Shown: positions 24,440 to 34,550 of the stretch, piece by piece
Layout of the letters: each line of letters begins with the position of its first letter
Position numbering within the stretch: position 1 is the first letter of the stretch
DNA from: Rhizobiales bacterium 62-47
Lineage (GTDB): Bacteria; Pseudomonadota; Alphaproteobacteria; Rhizobiales; Xanthobacteraceae
NCBI GenBank assembly: GCA_001899255.1
Contig: MKVX01000023.1
Span: forward strand, 281,660-345,659
Reading direction: 5' to 3'
DNA length: 64,000 nucleotides
Made by a program: the position numbers and the translations under genes
The notes under the pieces: generated by a model
Told to the model about the DNA's origin: nothing
Database searches by the model: none
What the model saw: only the letters and a program-made list of their open reading frames with translations

Positions 24440-25984
24440 CTACATCTGCACTTCGATCAGGCGCGGCCCTTTCTCGGCGATCGCCTCGGCCAGCGCCTTG
24501 TTGAGCGCATCGGCATCGGCGACCGCGCGGCCCGGCACGCCCATGCCCTTGGCCAGTGCCACCCAGTCCAGCGACGGCCGATCGATGTTGAGCATATCCA
24601 GCGCGCGCTGGCCTGGCTCACCGGCGCCGACGCCATCGAACTCGCCGCGCAGGATCTGATAGGTTCGATTGGCAAATACGAGTGTGGTGACGTCGAGGCC
24701 CTCGCGCGCCTGCGTCCACAGCGATTGCAGCGTGTACATCGCGCTGCCGTCGCCGACCATGCAGATCACCTTGCGGTCGGGACAAGCCACTGCCGCACCG
24801 GTTGCCACCGGTGTCGAGAAGCCGATCGAACCGCCCATGTTCTGCAGCCAATCGTGCGGCGCGGCGGCGGCGGTCGGCGGAAAGAAGCCGCGCCCGGTGG
24901 TGATCGATTCATCGACCAGAATGGCGTTCTCCGGGATCGCCAGCGCGATGGCATGCGCCACCGATGCATGGGTCAGCGCGCCGCTCGGCTTGACCAATTC
25001 CACCATCTTCTGCGACTGCGCGTGCTGCGGCCTGGCGCCGACGGCGGCGGCCAGCGCTTCCAGCGCGGCAATCGAATTGTCGCCGCCCTCGGTCATGCGG
25101 TGAACCTCGCAGCCGGCGGGCTTCAGCAGGCTGGGCTTGTTGGGATAAGCGAAGAACGCCACCGGGTCGTTGGCTTCGACCAGAACGATATGGCGGAAGT
25201 CCTTCAGGATCGGCAGCGCCTGCTCGATGACATACGGAATGCGATCGATGGAAAACCGTCCGCGCCCGCGCGCCATGCGCGGATTGTAGGTCTGGCCCAT
25301 CACCTTGCAGCCGGTCTTGCCGGAAATCTGCGCGGCGAGCGCCAGCCCCTTCTCGGTCAGCGCATTGCCGGTCATCAGCACCAGCGTCGGCTCGCCGCCG
25401 CGCAGCACGCGTGCCGCAGCCTCAACGGCGTGCGCCGAATAACCGGCGCGCTGCTCGTTCTGCGGCACCTGCGCGATGCCATCCGCTTCGTTCCACGCGG
25501 TATCCGCCGGCAGAATGAGCGTCGCGATCTGCGGCGGCGCGCTCTTCGCTGCGGCAATGGCCGCGGCGCCATCCTGCGCCACCGATTTGGCATCCGGCGA
25601 TGTGCGGACCCATGCCGACATCGGCCGCGCCAGCCCCTCGATATCGGAGGTCAGCGGCGCATTGTATTCGATGTGATAGGTCGCGTGCTGGCCGACGATA
25701 TTGACGATGCCGGAGCTGGCCTTCTTGGCGTTGTGCAGATTGGCGAGACCGTTGGCGAGGCCGGGGCCGAGATGCAGCAAGGTCGAAGCCGGCGTGCCGC
25801 GCATCCGGAAATACCCGTCGGCAGCGCCGGTCACCACGCCTTCGAACAGGCCGAGCACGCAGCGCATGCCCTCGACACGATCCAGCGCCGCCACGAAGTG
25901 CATCTCCGATGTTCCCGGATTGGCAAAACAGACATTGACGCCGCCCGCAACCAGGGTCCGCACCAGGCTTTCCGCACCGTTCAT
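24440..25984 (-). CDS. Acetolactate synthase-like thiamine diphosphate enzyme
   Basis: 514 residues with the three-domain ThDP enzyme layout. The N-terminal PYR domain has FANPGTSEMHFVAAL and the catalytic Glu in VLGLFEGVVTGAADGYFRM; the C-terminal PP domain has the ThDP motif GDGSAMYTLQSLWTQAREGLDVTTLVFANRTY in place of the usual GDG-NN (here N of FAN). It is shorter than biosynthetic IlvB and lies far from any ilvH, so a decarboxylase or carboligase on another 2-oxo acid is more likely than valine synthesis. ATG at 25984 with GGGAG upstream. Confidence 0.78.
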   Translation of the reverse strand: MNGAESLVRTLVAGGVNVCFANPGTSEMHFVAALDRVEGMRCVLGLFEGVVTGAADGYFRMRGTPASTLLHLGPGLANGLANLHNAKKASSGIVNIVGQHATYHIEYNAPLTSDIEGLARPMSAWVRTSPDAKSVAQDGAAAIAAAKSAPPQIATLILPADTAWNEADGIAQVPQNEQRAGYSAHAVEAAARVLRGGEPTLVLMTGNALTEKGLALAAQISGKTGCKVMGQTYNPRMARGRGRFSIDRIPYVIEQALPILKDFRHIVLVEANDPVAFFAYPNKPSLLKPAGCEVHRMTEGGDNSIAALEALAAAVGARPQHAQSQKMVELVKPSGALTHASVAHAIALAIPENAILVDESITTGRGFFPPTAAAAPHDWLQNMGGSIGFSTPVATGAAVACPDRKVICMVGDGSAMYTLQSLWTQAREGLDVTTLVFANRTYQILRGEFDGVGAGEPGQRALDMLNIDRPSLDWVALAKGMGVPGRAVADADALNKALAEAIAEKGPRLIEVQM

Positions 25985-26226
25985 CGCCGCACTCCCATTC
26001 GTTTTGTTTTTGATGTTGTTGATGATCAATCATTGTTCCTGCGCCCCGTCAAAGGTTTAACGCAAGGTGCAATGCTGCCATCCTCTAAGCGTCCGACTCT
26101 GCATGGCTGCAACCGGTGCTTTTCCGCAACGCCATCAGCGGAAATCCGCCCTTCACGTGGCCGTGGGTTGCGCAATCGGGCAAATTGTGGCCTTCCTCGC
26201 CCTGCAACTGATTTGCGGGGTTTCCG

Positions 26227-26796
26227 ATGAGACGTGGTCTTGGTTTCCTGATTGCTGCAACGGCGCTGTGCGCCATGATCGGGAGCGCCTCGGCCGACGA
26301 AGCCGACACCCGCACCTTCATGGACTTCAACTTCAAGATGACCGGCGGCGTGAGCCCGATTCCGCGCACGACGGTGAACTACAACGGCAATTACGCACCG
26401 GGCACCATCGTGGTGAACACTGCCGAGCGCCGTCTCTATCTGGTGCAGCCGAACGGCCAGGCGCTGCGCTACGGCATCGGCGTCGGCCGCGACGGCTTCC
26501 GCTGGGGCGGCACCCACCGCATCACCGCGAAAAAGGAATGGCCGTCGTGGACGCCGCCGAAGCAGATGCTGGCCCGCCGGCCGGACCTGCCGCGCTTCAT
26601 GAAGGGCGGCATCGACAATCCGCTCGGCGCGCGCGCGATGTATCTCGGCTCAACGCTGTATCGCATCCACGGTTCCAACGAGCCGGAGACGATCGGCCAG
26701 GCCGTCTCGTCGGGCTGCTTCCGCATGACCAACGAGGACGTGACGGATCTCTACAACCGCGTCTCGGTCGGAACCACGGTCATCGTCAAGAACTGA
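26227..26796 (+). CDS. L,D-transpeptidase (YkuD family)
   Basis: 189-residue periplasmic peptidoglycan crosslinking enzyme. Signal peptide MRRGLGFLIAATALCAMIGSASA; YkuD domain from about residue 60 (GTIVVNTAERRLYLV, YGIGVGRDGF) with the active-site signature YRIHGSNEPETIGQ and SSGCFRMTNEDV, Cys near residue 167. It makes 3-3 crosslinks or attaches proteins to peptidoglycan; several paralogues usually exist in rhizobiales. GGGG precedes the start. Confidence 0.9.
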   Translation: MRRGLGFLIAATALCAMIGSASADEADTRTFMDFNFKMTGGVSPIPRTTVNYNGNYAPGTIVVNTAERRLYLVQPNGQALRYGIGVGRDGFRWGGTHRITAKKEWPSWTPPKQMLARRPDLPRFMKGGIDNPLGARAMYLGSTLYRIHGSNEPETIGQAVSSGCFRMTNEDVTDLYNRVSVGTTVIVKN

Positions 26797-26905
26797 GCCG
26801 CTGACAGCTTGCTGCCGGCGCAGTCGTGCGCGATCGTCGCGACGTTGCGGAAGCGAAGTCCACAGCGGCAGTGCGTACGACGATACGGAGTGCAAGCGAA
26901 TCCCG

Positions 26906-27712
26906 ATGCGTATCCGGTCAACTGGTCGCCAGATGCTGCAAGCAGTTGTAACTGCTGTTGGCTTGTTGACAGCCGTCGGCCCTACCCTCGCGGCCGATAT
27001 TCCCGCCATTGCAGCGAAGCAACGCGCCGAGCAGAAGATCTTCAGCGATCACGAAATCGTCGAAGGTTTTCTGAAGACCGCATTCGGCGCCGAATATCAT
27101 CTCGCCGGTCACGTCGACCGCATCCGCAAATACGGCGGCCCGGTCCGCGTCTCCACCGACGGCGCACCCGCCAGCCGCCGCGCCCAGGTCGCCGCCATCG
27201 TCAAGGATATCGCCCGCCGCGTGCAGCATCTCGATATTGCCATGGCAGAGAAATCGGAATCCGCCAACGTCACCGTCAATCTGGTGCGCGATCGCGATTT
27301 CGATCGCACCATCGCCAAATTTTACGGCAGCGAGCGCGCTCGCGAAATCCGCAATTCGCTCGATCCGCAGTGCCTGTCCGGCTTCCGCAAGGACGAGAAG
27401 TTCGAAATCCAGCACTCGGATATCTTCCTCACCACCGACAACGGCGACTTCGTTTTCTACGATTGCGCCTATGAGGAACTGCTGCAATCGCTGGGGCCGA
27501 TCAACGACACCAACTCGGTGCCTTGGACCATGTTCAATGACAACGTCCAGATGGGATTCTTCGACGTCTACGACCAGTACATCCTCAACATCCTGTACAA
27601 TCCGCGCATCAAGCCCGGCATGACGGTGCAGGAGGTCAAGGGCATCATGCCGGAAGTGCTGGAAGACGTCCGCGCCTGGGTCCGCAAGGTCAACGACCTG
27701 CCGCCGGAGTGA
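26906..27712 (+). CDS. Exported DUF2927-like protein
   Basis: 268 residues with signal peptide (cut probably after PTLAA, near residue 30). The mature part contains HVDRIRKYGGPVRVSTDG, NVTVNLVRDRDF and a Cys-containing YDCAYEELLQSLGPINDT, a pattern I associate with DUF2927, a family of proposed metal-dependent or metzincin-like fold. The usual zinc-binding triplet is not visible, so no activity is assigned. It follows the L,D-transpeptidase by about 110 bases and may share its transcript. Confidence 0.65.
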   Translation: MRIRSTGRQMLQAVVTAVGLLTAVGPTLAADIPAIAAKQRAEQKIFSDHEIVEGFLKTAFGAEYHLAGHVDRIRKYGGPVRVSTDGAPASRRAQVAAIVKDIARRVQHLDIAMAEKSESANVTVNLVRDRDFDRTIAKFYGSERAREIRNSLDPQCLSGFRKDEKFEIQHSDIFLTTDNGDFVFYDCAYEELLQSLGPINDTNSVPWTMFNDNVQMGFFDVYDQYILNILYNPRIKPGMTVQEVKGIMPEVLEDVRAWVRKVNDLPPE

Positions 27713-27739
27713 ATTAACGCGAAGGCTTCAGGCCGCCGC

Positions 27740-27833
27740 CCTGAGGTGCGAGCCGCGCTTGCGGCGAACCTCGAAGGGTGACGTTGCAGCATCATCCTTC
27801 GAGGCTCGCAACTTGTGTTGCTCGCACCTCAGG
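27740..27833. repeat. Palindromic intergenic repeat, copy 1
   Basis: Ends in a perfect 14-bp inverted repeat (CCTGAGGTGCGAGC / GCTCGCACCTCAGG) with an inner pair CCTCGAAGG / CCTTCGAGG. Lies between convergent genes. One of about seven related elements in this window. Confidence 0.8.
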
Positions 27834-27850
27834 ATGACGCTTCGTGCCGG

Positions 27851-27870
27851 GTCCCCGCCTTCGCGGGGAC
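27851..27870. repeat. Short GC hairpin repeat
   Basis: GTCCCCGC-CTTC-GCGGGGAC, a perfect 8-bp stem with tetraloop, next to repeat copy 1. Resembles short REP-like hairpins in related genomes and may serve as the 3' end of the isovaleryl-CoA dehydrogenase transcript. Confidence 0.55.
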
Positions 27871-27892
27871 GACTATAGGAAAGGCCGCCGCT

Positions 27893-29065
27893 TTACGCCG
27901 TTTTGTCGAACAGCTCGCGGCCGATCAGCATGCGGCGGATTTCACTGGTGCCTGCGCCGATTTCATACAGCTTGGCGTCGCGCAGCAGACGTCCGGTCGG
28001 ATAGTCGTTGATGTAACCATTGCCGCCGAGCAACTGGATCGCATCGAGCGCGCATTGCGTCGCCTTCTCCGCCGCGTAAAGGATCGCGCCAGCGGAATCC
28101 TCGCGCGTCGTCTCGCCGCGATCGCACGCCTTGGCCACGGCATAGACGTAGGCGCGGCAGGCGTTCATGGTGACGTGCATGTCGGCGATCTTGCCCTGCA
28201 CCAGCTGGAAACTGCCGATCGGCTGTCCGAACTGCTTGCGCTCATGCACATACGGCATCGCCACGTCGAGGCAGGCCTGCATGATGCCGAGCGGTCCCGC
28301 CGCCAGCACCGCGCGCTCATAGTCCAGCCCCGACATCAGCACATTGACGCCGCGCCCGACGTTGCCGAGGACGTTTTCCTCCGGCACTTCGCAATCCTCG
28401 AATACCAGTTCGCCGGTATCCGACCCGCGCATGCCGAGCTTGTCCAGCTTCTGCGCGGTCGAAAAGCCCTTCATGCCCTTTTCGATGATGAAAGCCGTGA
28501 TGCCACGCGGGCCGCCGTTGGGATCGGTCTTGGCGTAAACCACCAGCGTTTCGGCAATCGGGCCGTTGGTGATCCACATCTTGTTGCCGTTGAGGACGTA
28601 GCGGTCGCCCTTCTTGTCGGCGCGGGTCTTCATCGACACCACGTCCGACCCGGCGCCCGGCTCCGACATCGCCAGCGCGCCGACATGTTCGCCGGAAATC
28701 AGCTTGGGCAGATATTTGCGCTTCTGCGCGTCGTTGCCGTTGCGGCGGATCTGATTGACGCAGAGATTCGAATGCGCGCCGTAAGACAGGCCGACCGACG
28801 CAGACGCGCGAGAAATCTCCTCCATGGCGATGCAGTGCTCGAGATAACCGAGCCCGGCGCCGCCGAAGTCTTCCTCAACCGTGATGCCGTGCAGGCCGAG
28901 CGCACCGAGCTTCGGCCACAGGTCGCGGGGAAACTGGTTGGTCTTGTCGATGGCGTCCGCGCGCGGCGCGATCTCGTTGGCGGAAAAGTCCCGAACCGTG
29001 TCGCGGATCGCATCTGCGGTCTCGCCAAGATCGAAATTAAACGGCCGGTGTGTATTCGAAATCAT
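27893..29065 (-). CDS. Isovaleryl-CoA dehydrogenase
   Basis: 390-residue FAD-dependent acyl-CoA dehydrogenase of leucine breakdown. The stretch [22 protein letters not shown] is diagnostic of isovaleryl-CoA dehydrogenases; the two family signatures are [20 protein letters not shown] and [22 protein letters not shown], with the catalytic Glu expected in the LDYER stretch (near residue 250). ATG at 29065 with AAGGAGAG upstream; a TTG two codons earlier is unlikely. The rest of the leucine pathway (methylcrotonyl-CoA carboxylase, hydroxymethylglutaryl-CoA lyase) is not adjacent in this window. Confidence 0.92.
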   Translation of the reverse strand: MISNTHRPFNFDLGETADAIRDTVRDFSANEIAPRADAIDKTNQFPRDLWPKLGALGLHGITVEEDFGGAGLGYLEHCIAMEEISRASASVGLSYGAHSNLCVNQIRRNGNDAQKRKYLPKLISGEHVGALAMSEPGAGSDVVSMKTRADKKGDRYVLNGNKMWITNGPIAETLVVYAKTDPNGGPRGITAFIIEKGMKGFSTAQKLDKLGMRGSDTGELVFEDCEVPEENVLGNVGRGVNVLMSGLDYERAVLAAGPLGIMQACLDVAMPYVHERKQFGQPIGSFQLVQGKIADMHVTMNACRAYVYAVAKACDRGETTREDSAGAILYAAEKATQCALDAIQLLGGNGYINDYPTGRLLRDAKLYEIGAGTSEIRRMLIGRELFDKTA

Positions 29066-29182
29066 CGTCAACTCTCTCCTTGCGCGGGATGCTCAGGCAC
29101 GCCGGATCAGCGTGGTGGCGCCACGTCTTGCTGCCAACCATGCCACGGGTCAGCAGCCCGGAGAAGGGCTATCGGAGACGAA

Positions 29183-30664
29183 TTATGCCAGCGCGCGCGA
29201 GGCCTCCTTGACCTTGCGGGTGGCCTCGTCGACGGAATTCGCCGAACCGGTGATTTCGTTGAGACTGGCGTTGACTTCGGTAACACCCTTCGCGGCCACC
29301 TGCATGTTTGCCGAGATGCTTTGCGTGACCGATGCCTGTTCCTCGACCGAGGCGGCAATTGCCGCTGAAATTTCGTTGACCCGCGAGATGGTTTGGGTGA
29401 TCGCTTCGATCACGCCGACGGCGTTGGTCGTCGTGCTTTGCACTTCGGCGATCTGCGCGCTGATGTCTTCGGTGGCCTTGGCGGTTTGCGCGGCAAGGCT
29501 TTTGACCTCGGACGCGACGACGGCAAACCCCCGCCCCGCTTCGCCGGCACGCGCCGCTTCGATCGTCGCATTGAGCGCCAGCAGATTGGTCTGATCGGCG
29601 ATGTTGTTGATGAGCTTAACGACATCGCCGATGCGTTGCGCGGCGGTGGCGAGTCCCGAGACGATGGCGCTGGTTTCGTTGGCCTGCGTCACCGCCTGCA
29701 TCGAGATGGTCAGCGCATCCGATGCCTGCCGGCTGATTTCGCCGACCGAGGCCGCCAATTCCTCGGCGCCCGAAGCGACCGCCTGCATGTTCGCCGATGT
29801 CTGCGTCGACGCGCTTGCCGCGGACGCCACCTGCGCCGTGGTCTTCGTCATGGCGTCGGTAATCAGACCAAGATCGAGATCGATCACCTTCTGCGCCTCC
29901 ACACGCCGCAAGCGATCCTCGACCTGCATCGTGACATCGGTGGCGAACTTCACCACCTTGCAAATACGGCCATCGCCATCCGGGATCGGATTGTAGGATG
30001 CCTGAATCCAGACAACCCTGCCGCCCTTGCCGATCCGCTTGTATTCGGCGGCCTGATACTCGCCGCGACGCAGTGAATCCCAGAACGCGCGATAGGCGGG
30101 GCTGTCGCGATGATCGGGCTCGATGAACATGCTGTGATGCTGTCCCCGGATCTCTGGCAGATCATAACCCAACGCCTTCAGGAAATTGTCGTTGGCATCG
30201 AGGATCGTTCCATCCGGCGTGAAGTGAATCACCGCCTGCGATTTCTGAATCGCCTCGATCTGTCCCGTATGCTCGATGCTTTGCAGTTTCTGGCGGGTGA
30301 TATCCGTTGCAAACTTGACGATCTTGAAAGGCTTGCCCTTCGCGTCGAGCAACGGATTGTAAGAGGCCTGAATCCAGATCTCCCGGTCGCCCTTGGCGAT
30401 CCGCTTGAATTCGCGCGCTTGATGTTCGCCGCGACGCAGCGCTGCCCAGAATTCGCGGTAGTCGGCGCTCTCGCGGACCTCGGCCGGAACGAAAATGCTG
30501 TGGTGCTTGCCCTGGACTTCTTCGAGGCGATAACCCACCGCGTTGAGGAAATTCTGGTTCGCGGTGAGGATGGTGCCGTCCAGATCGAACTCGATCAGGG
30601 CCTGCGATTTGTCGAGTGCCTGAGCCTGTGCAGCCAGCTCGCGCGCCTTGCCAAACAAATGCAT
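29183..30664 (-). CDS. Soluble chemoreceptor with two PAS domains
   Basis: 493-residue methyl-accepting chemotaxis protein with no membrane segment. Two tandem PAS domains (about residues 20-130 and 140-255) are near-copies ([19 protein letters not shown] / [19 protein letters not shown]), each with its PAC tail ([10 protein letters not shown] / [10 protein letters not shown]). The C-terminal signalling domain has the CheW/CheA contact tip ([20 protein letters not shown]). It probably senses an internal redox or energy cue through a PAS-bound cofactor and feeds the CheA-CheW complex. ATG at 30664 with AGGAGAG. Sits among catabolic genes. Confidence 0.92.
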   Translation of the reverse strand: MHLFGKARELAAQAQALDKSQALIEFDLDGTILTANQNFLNAVGYRLEEVQGKHHSIFVPAEVRESADYREFWAALRRGEHQAREFKRIAKGDREIWIQASYNPLLDAKGKPFKIVKFATDITRQKLQSIEHTGQIEAIQKSQAVIHFTPDGTILDANDNFLKALGYDLPEIRGQHHSMFIEPDHRDSPAYRAFWDSLRRGEYQAAEYKRIGKGGRVVWIQASYNPIPDGDGRICKVVKFATDVTMQVEDRLRRVEAQKVIDLDLGLITDAMTKTTAQVASAASASTQTSANMQAVASGAEELAASVGEISRQASDALTISMQAVTQANETSAIVSGLATAAQRIGDVVKLINNIADQTNLLALNATIEAARAGEAGRGFAVVASEVKSLAAQTAKATEDISAQIAEVQSTTTNAVGVIEAITQTISRVNEISAAIAASVEEQASVTQSISANMQVAAKGVTEVNASLNEITGSANSVDEATRKVKEASRALA

Positions 30665-30956
30665 CGTGCTCTCCTGAGGACAATGCCACGTTGCCGAACG
30701 AATATTAATCAACTTTTACTGGTAGTGGCCTTGTGGTATTTTCCGCCATGGTGCCGGTACATATCGCCCCCCGGAATTTGCAGGGCCTGAAACCGTGCTT
30801 CGGGCCGAAAGCAGCGGCGAAACGGCGGCCGGCCGAAAAGCCGCAGACAACGTGTGAACGCAAGTATATTCTGCCCAAGCCGTTGAAACTGAAGCTGTTC
30901 GGGGAACTGCCGCTAAGTCGACGTCCAGGCTCTCGCGATTGAGGATCGATCAGGCA

Positions 30957-32228
30957 ATGAACATTCAACGCATCATCGAACCATCGAAAGCGGCGCTGCA
31001 GCAGGCCGCGCGCGACGACGCCTATGCGACGCCGATCGAGGATTTCCATCCCGGCGCGCCCCGGCTTTTCCGCAACGATACGCTGTGGCCCTACTTCGAG
31101 CGGCTACGCAAGGAATGCCCGGTGCATTATTGCACCAAGTCGCCGATCGAACCCTATTGGTCGATCACGCGCTACAACGACATCATGCATGTCGATACCA
31201 ATCACGGCATCTTCTCCTCGGATGTCCGGCTGGGCGGCATCTCGATCCGCGACGTCGCGGAAGGCTATGACTGGCCGAGCTTCATCGCCATGGACGAGCC
31301 ACGGCACATGCCGCAGCGCAAGACCGTGATGCCAATGTTCACGCCGACGCATCTCGACGACCTCGCCAAGCTGATCCGCAAGCGCACCTGTCAGGTGCTC
31401 GATGACTTGCCGCGCAACGAGACGTTCGATTTCGTGCCGCGCGTGTCGATCAATCTCACCACGCAGATGCTGGCGACGCTGTTCGATTTTCCCTGGGAAG
31501 ATCGTCACAAGTTGACGCGCTGGTCCGACGTCTCGACCGCGCTGCCCAAGAGCATGGTAGTGGAATCCGAGGAACAGCGCCGCGACGAGCTCAACGAGTG
31601 CGCCGCCTATTTCAGCAAGCTGTGGAACGAGCGCGTCAACGCCGAGCCCCGCAACGACCTGCTTTCGATGATGGCGCATAGTGATGCCACGCGCTACATG
31701 GACCGCGATAACCTGATGGGCAATCTGATCCTGCTCATCGTCGGCGGCAACGACACCACGCGCAACTCGATGACCGGCTCGGTGCTGGCGCTCAACGAAT
31801 TTCCTGACGAGTACAGCAAGCTGCGCGCCAATCCGGCGCTGATCGAGTCGATGGTGCCGGAAGTGATCCGCTGGCAAACGCCGCTCGCGCACATGCGCCG
31901 CACCGCGCTCAACGATACCGAGATCGGCGGCAAGACGATCCGCAAGGGCGACCGCGTGGTGATGTGGTACGTCTCCGGCAACCGCGATGACGAGGTGATC
32001 GATCGTCCGAACGAATTCATCATCGATCGTCCGCGCCCAAAGATCCACATGTCGTTCGGCTTCGGTATTCACCGTTGCGTCGGCATGCGTCTGGCGGAAT
32101 TGCAGCTGCGAATTCTGTGGGAAGAAATGTTGCAGCGGTTCGAGAATATCGAAGTTGTCGGCGAGCCGAAGCGGGTGTATTCGAGCTTTGTGAAGGGTTA
32201 TGAATCCCTGCCCGTGCGAATTTCCTGA
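30957..32228 (+). CDS. Cytochrome P450, CYP153-like
   Basis: 423-residue soluble haem monooxygenase. I-helix GGNDTTRNSMTG (about residue 265), ExxR in EVIRWQTPLAHMRRTAL, and haem-binding loop FGFGIHRCVGMRLAELQ with the axial Cys near residue 366. The stretches TTQMLATLFDFPWEDRHKLTRW and MWYVSGNRDDEVI are typical of CYP153 alkane and fatty-acid terminal hydroxylases. No ferredoxin or ferredoxin reductase gene is adjacent. It leads a same-strand group with acyl-CoA dehydrogenase, CoA transferase and hydratase genes, suggesting omega-hydroxylation feeding a CoA pathway. ATG at 30957 chosen; a TTG at 30939 is possible. Confidence 0.88.
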   Translation: MNIQRIIEPSKAALQQAARDDAYATPIEDFHPGAPRLFRNDTLWPYFERLRKECPVHYCTKSPIEPYWSITRYNDIMHVDTNHGIFSSDVRLGGISIRDVAEGYDWPSFIAMDEPRHMPQRKTVMPMFTPTHLDDLAKLIRKRTCQVLDDLPRNETFDFVPRVSINLTTQMLATLFDFPWEDRHKLTRWSDVSTALPKSMVVESEEQRRDELNECAAYFSKLWNERVNAEPRNDLLSMMAHSDATRYMDRDNLMGNLILLIVGGNDTTRNSMTGSVLALNEFPDEYSKLRANPALIESMVPEVIRWQTPLAHMRRTALNDTEIGGKTIRKGDRVVMWYVSGNRDDEVIDRPNEFIIDRPRPKIHMSFGFGIHRCVGMRLAELQLRILWEEMLQRFENIEVVGEPKRVYSSFVKGYESLPVRIS

Positions 32229-32245
32229 CAGCGGAACCATATTTG

Positions 32246-33415
32246 ATGACAGCTCAGACTGCGGAGCATGACGAGTTTCATGACATCCGCGACGCCGTAG
32301 CCAAACTTTGCGCGCAGTTCCCCGGTGAGTATTGGCGCAAGCTCGATCGCGAGATGGCCTACCCCAAGGCGTTCGTCGATGCGCTGACCGAAGCCGGCTA
32401 TTTGTCGGTGTTGATCCCGGAAGAATACGGCGGTTCCGGTCTGAAGCTGTCTGCGGCGATGGCCATCCTCGAGGAGATCCAGCGCGCCGGCTGCAACGGC
32501 GGCGGCTGCCACGCCCAGATGTACACCATGGGTACGCTACTGCGGCACGGCAATGCGGAGCAGAAGGCCAAGTGGCTGCCGAAGATCGCCACCGGCGAAT
32601 TGCGCTTGCAGGCGTTCGGCGTCACCGAACCGACCAGCGGCACCGACACCACGTCGCTGAAGACCACCGCGCGCCGCGACGGCGATCACTACGTCGTCAA
32701 CGGCCAGAAGATCTGGACCAGTCGCGCCGAACATTCCGACCTGATGATCCTGCTCGCGCGCACCACGCCGCGAGATCAGGTGCAGAAGCGTACCGAGGGT
32801 CTGTCGGTTTTCATCGTCGACATGCGCGCGGCGAAGGGCAACGGTCTCACCATTCGCCCGATCCGCACCATGATGAATCACGCCACTACCGAAGTGTTCT
32901 TCGATAACATGAAGGTGCCGGCGGAAAATCTCATCGGCGAGGAAGGCAAAGGCTTCCGTTACATCCTCTCCGGCATGAATGCCGAGCGCATTCTGATTGC
33001 CGCCGAATGCATCGGCGACGCCAAGTGGTTCATCAACAAGGCGACCAACTACGCCAAGGATCGCGTTGTGTTCGGCCGTCCGATCGGCCAGAACCAGGGA
33101 ATCCAGTTCCCCATCGCCAAGGCCTACGCCTCGATGCGCGCCGCCGAACTGATGGTGCGCGAGGCCGCGCGCAAATACGAAGCCGGTCTCGATTGCGGCG
33201 CCGAAGCCAACATGTCGAAGATGCTCGCCGCCGACGCATCGTGGGAGGCCGCAAATGCCTGCGTGCAGACGCATGGCGGCTTCGGCTTCGCCGAGGAATA
33301 CGACGTCGAGCGCAAGTTCCGCGAGACGCGGCTGTATCAGGTCGCGCCGATCTCGACCAACCTGATCCTGTCGCATCTTGCCGAACACGTGCTCGGCATG
33401 CCGCGCTCGTATTGA
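32246..33415 (+). CDS. Acyl-CoA dehydrogenase
   Basis: 389-residue FAD enzyme of the acyl-CoA dehydrogenase fold. Signatures: QAFGVTEPTSGTDTTSLKTTA (FAD/substrate region), DHYVVNGQKIWTSRAEHSDLM, and QTHGGFGFAEEYDVERKFRETR near the C-terminus. The substrate is not readable; sequence style resembles dehydrogenases acting on branched or odd acyl-CoAs. Starts 17 bases after the P450 stop and is followed 7 bases later by the CoA transferase, so co-transcription is likely. Confidence 0.88.
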   Translation: MTAQTAEHDEFHDIRDAVAKLCAQFPGEYWRKLDREMAYPKAFVDALTEAGYLSVLIPEEYGGSGLKLSAAMAILEEIQRAGCNGGGCHAQMYTMGTLLRHGNAEQKAKWLPKIATGELRLQAFGVTEPTSGTDTTSLKTTARRDGDHYVVNGQKIWTSRAEHSDLMILLARTTPRDQVQKRTEGLSVFIVDMRAAKGNGLTIRPIRTMMNHATTEVFFDNMKVPAENLIGEEGKGFRYILSGMNAERILIAAECIGDAKWFINKATNYAKDRVVFGRPIGQNQGIQFPIAKAYASMRAAELMVREAARKYEAGLDCGAEANMSKMLAADASWEAANACVQTHGGFGFAEEYDVERKFRETRLYQVAPISTNLILSHLAEHVLGMPRSY

Positions 33416-33422
33416 AATGCCC

Positions 33423-34547
33423 ATGACGCTTCCGCTCGAAGGCATCACCGTCATCGCCGTCGAACAGGCCGTCGCCGCGCCGTTCTGCAGTTCGCGGCTG
33501 GCCGACGCCGGTGCGCGCGTAATCAAGATCGAGCGCCCCGAGGGCGACTTCGCCCGCGGCTACGATGCCTTTGCCAAGGGCCAGAGCAGCTATTTCGTCT
33601 GGCTCAATCGCGGCAAGGAATCCGTCGTCGTCGATCTCGCCACCGAGGCCGGCCGCAAGGAACTCGAAGCGCTGATCGCCAGCGCCGACGTGCTGCTGCA
33701 AAATCTCAAGCCCGGCGCCATGGACAAGCTCGGCTTCGCCCGCGAGCGGCTGCGCCGCGATTATCCGCGGCTGATCTGCTGCACCATCTCCGGTTACGGC
33801 GATGACGGCCCGTATGCCAATCGCAAGGCCTACGACCTGCTGATCCAGGCTGAGAGCGGCCTCGCCTCGATCACCGGCGGTCCGGAAAGCGCCTCGCGCG
33901 TCGGCCTGTCGATCGTCGATATCGCCACCGGCGCCACCGCGCACGCCGCGATCCTCGAAGCGCTGATCGGGCGCTCGGTCAGCGGCAAGGGCGCCGATAT
34001 CCGCATCTCGATGTTCGATGTGATGGCCGACTGGCTCACTGTGCCGCTGCTCTCGGCAGAGGCCGGCAAGTCGCCGCAGCGGCTCGGCCTCGCGCATCCC
34101 TCCATCGCGCCCTACGGCGTGTTTCGCTCGAAAGACGGCAAGGACATCCTGATCTCGATCCAGAACGAGCGCGAATGGAAGAAGCTTTGCGCCGACGTGA
34201 TGGGACAGCCGGCGTTGCCGGACGATCCGCGCCTCGCCAACATGGTGGAGCGCGTGCGCAATCGCCAGCACACCGACAGCATCGTCGGCGCTGCCTTCGC
34301 GACGATGACGCGCGATGCGTTGCTCGAACGGCTCGACAAGGCCGATATCGCTTTCGCCGAGGTCAACAGCATGGACGATCTCGCGAAGCATCCGCACCTG
34401 CGGCGCATCGAGGTCGATAGTCCCAACGGCAAACTGGCTTATCCGGCACCGGCGGCGATCGTCGTCGGCGAGCCGCGCAGTTACGGCGCGGTGCCCGCCA
34501 TCGGCGATCACAAGCCCGGCCTTCCCTCGGCAACGCGCAAGGGCTAA
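33423..34547 (+). CDS. CaiB/BaiF family CoA transferase
   Basis: 374-residue class III CoA transferase moving CoA between carboxylic acids. Family features: VAVEQAVAAPFCSSRLADAGARVIKIERPEGD at the N-terminus, LNRGKESVVVDL, NLKPGAMDKLG (Asp of PGAMDKLG near the expected catalytic region) and ISGYGDDGPYANRKAYD. It could activate an acid made by the P450 branch. The start is either 33417 or 33423; 33423 fits related proteins (MTLPLEGITV). Overlaps neither neighbour; the hydratase gene starts 3 bases after its stop. Confidence 0.88.
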   Translation: MTLPLEGITVIAVEQAVAAPFCSSRLADAGARVIKIERPEGDFARGYDAFAKGQSSYFVWLNRGKESVVVDLATEAGRKELEALIASADVLLQNLKPGAMDKLGFARERLRRDYPRLICCTISGYGDDGPYANRKAYDLLIQAESGLASITGGPESASRVGLSIVDIATGATAHAAILEALIGRSVSGKGADIRISMFDVMADWLTVPLLSAEAGKSPQRLGLAHPSIAPYGVFRSKDGKDILISIQNEREWKKLCADVMGQPALPDDPRLANMVERVRNRQHTDSIVGAAFATMTRDALLERLDKADIAFAEVNSMDDLAKHPHLRRIEVDSPNGKLAYPAPAAIVVGEPRSYGAVPAIGDHKPGLPSATRKG

Positions 34548-34550
34548 CCC

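Noticed and set aside
30905-30930. GGAAC-N14-CGTC upstream of the P450 gene
   Set aside because: Spacing is short and the -10 has a mismatch, so it is not an EcfG promoter.
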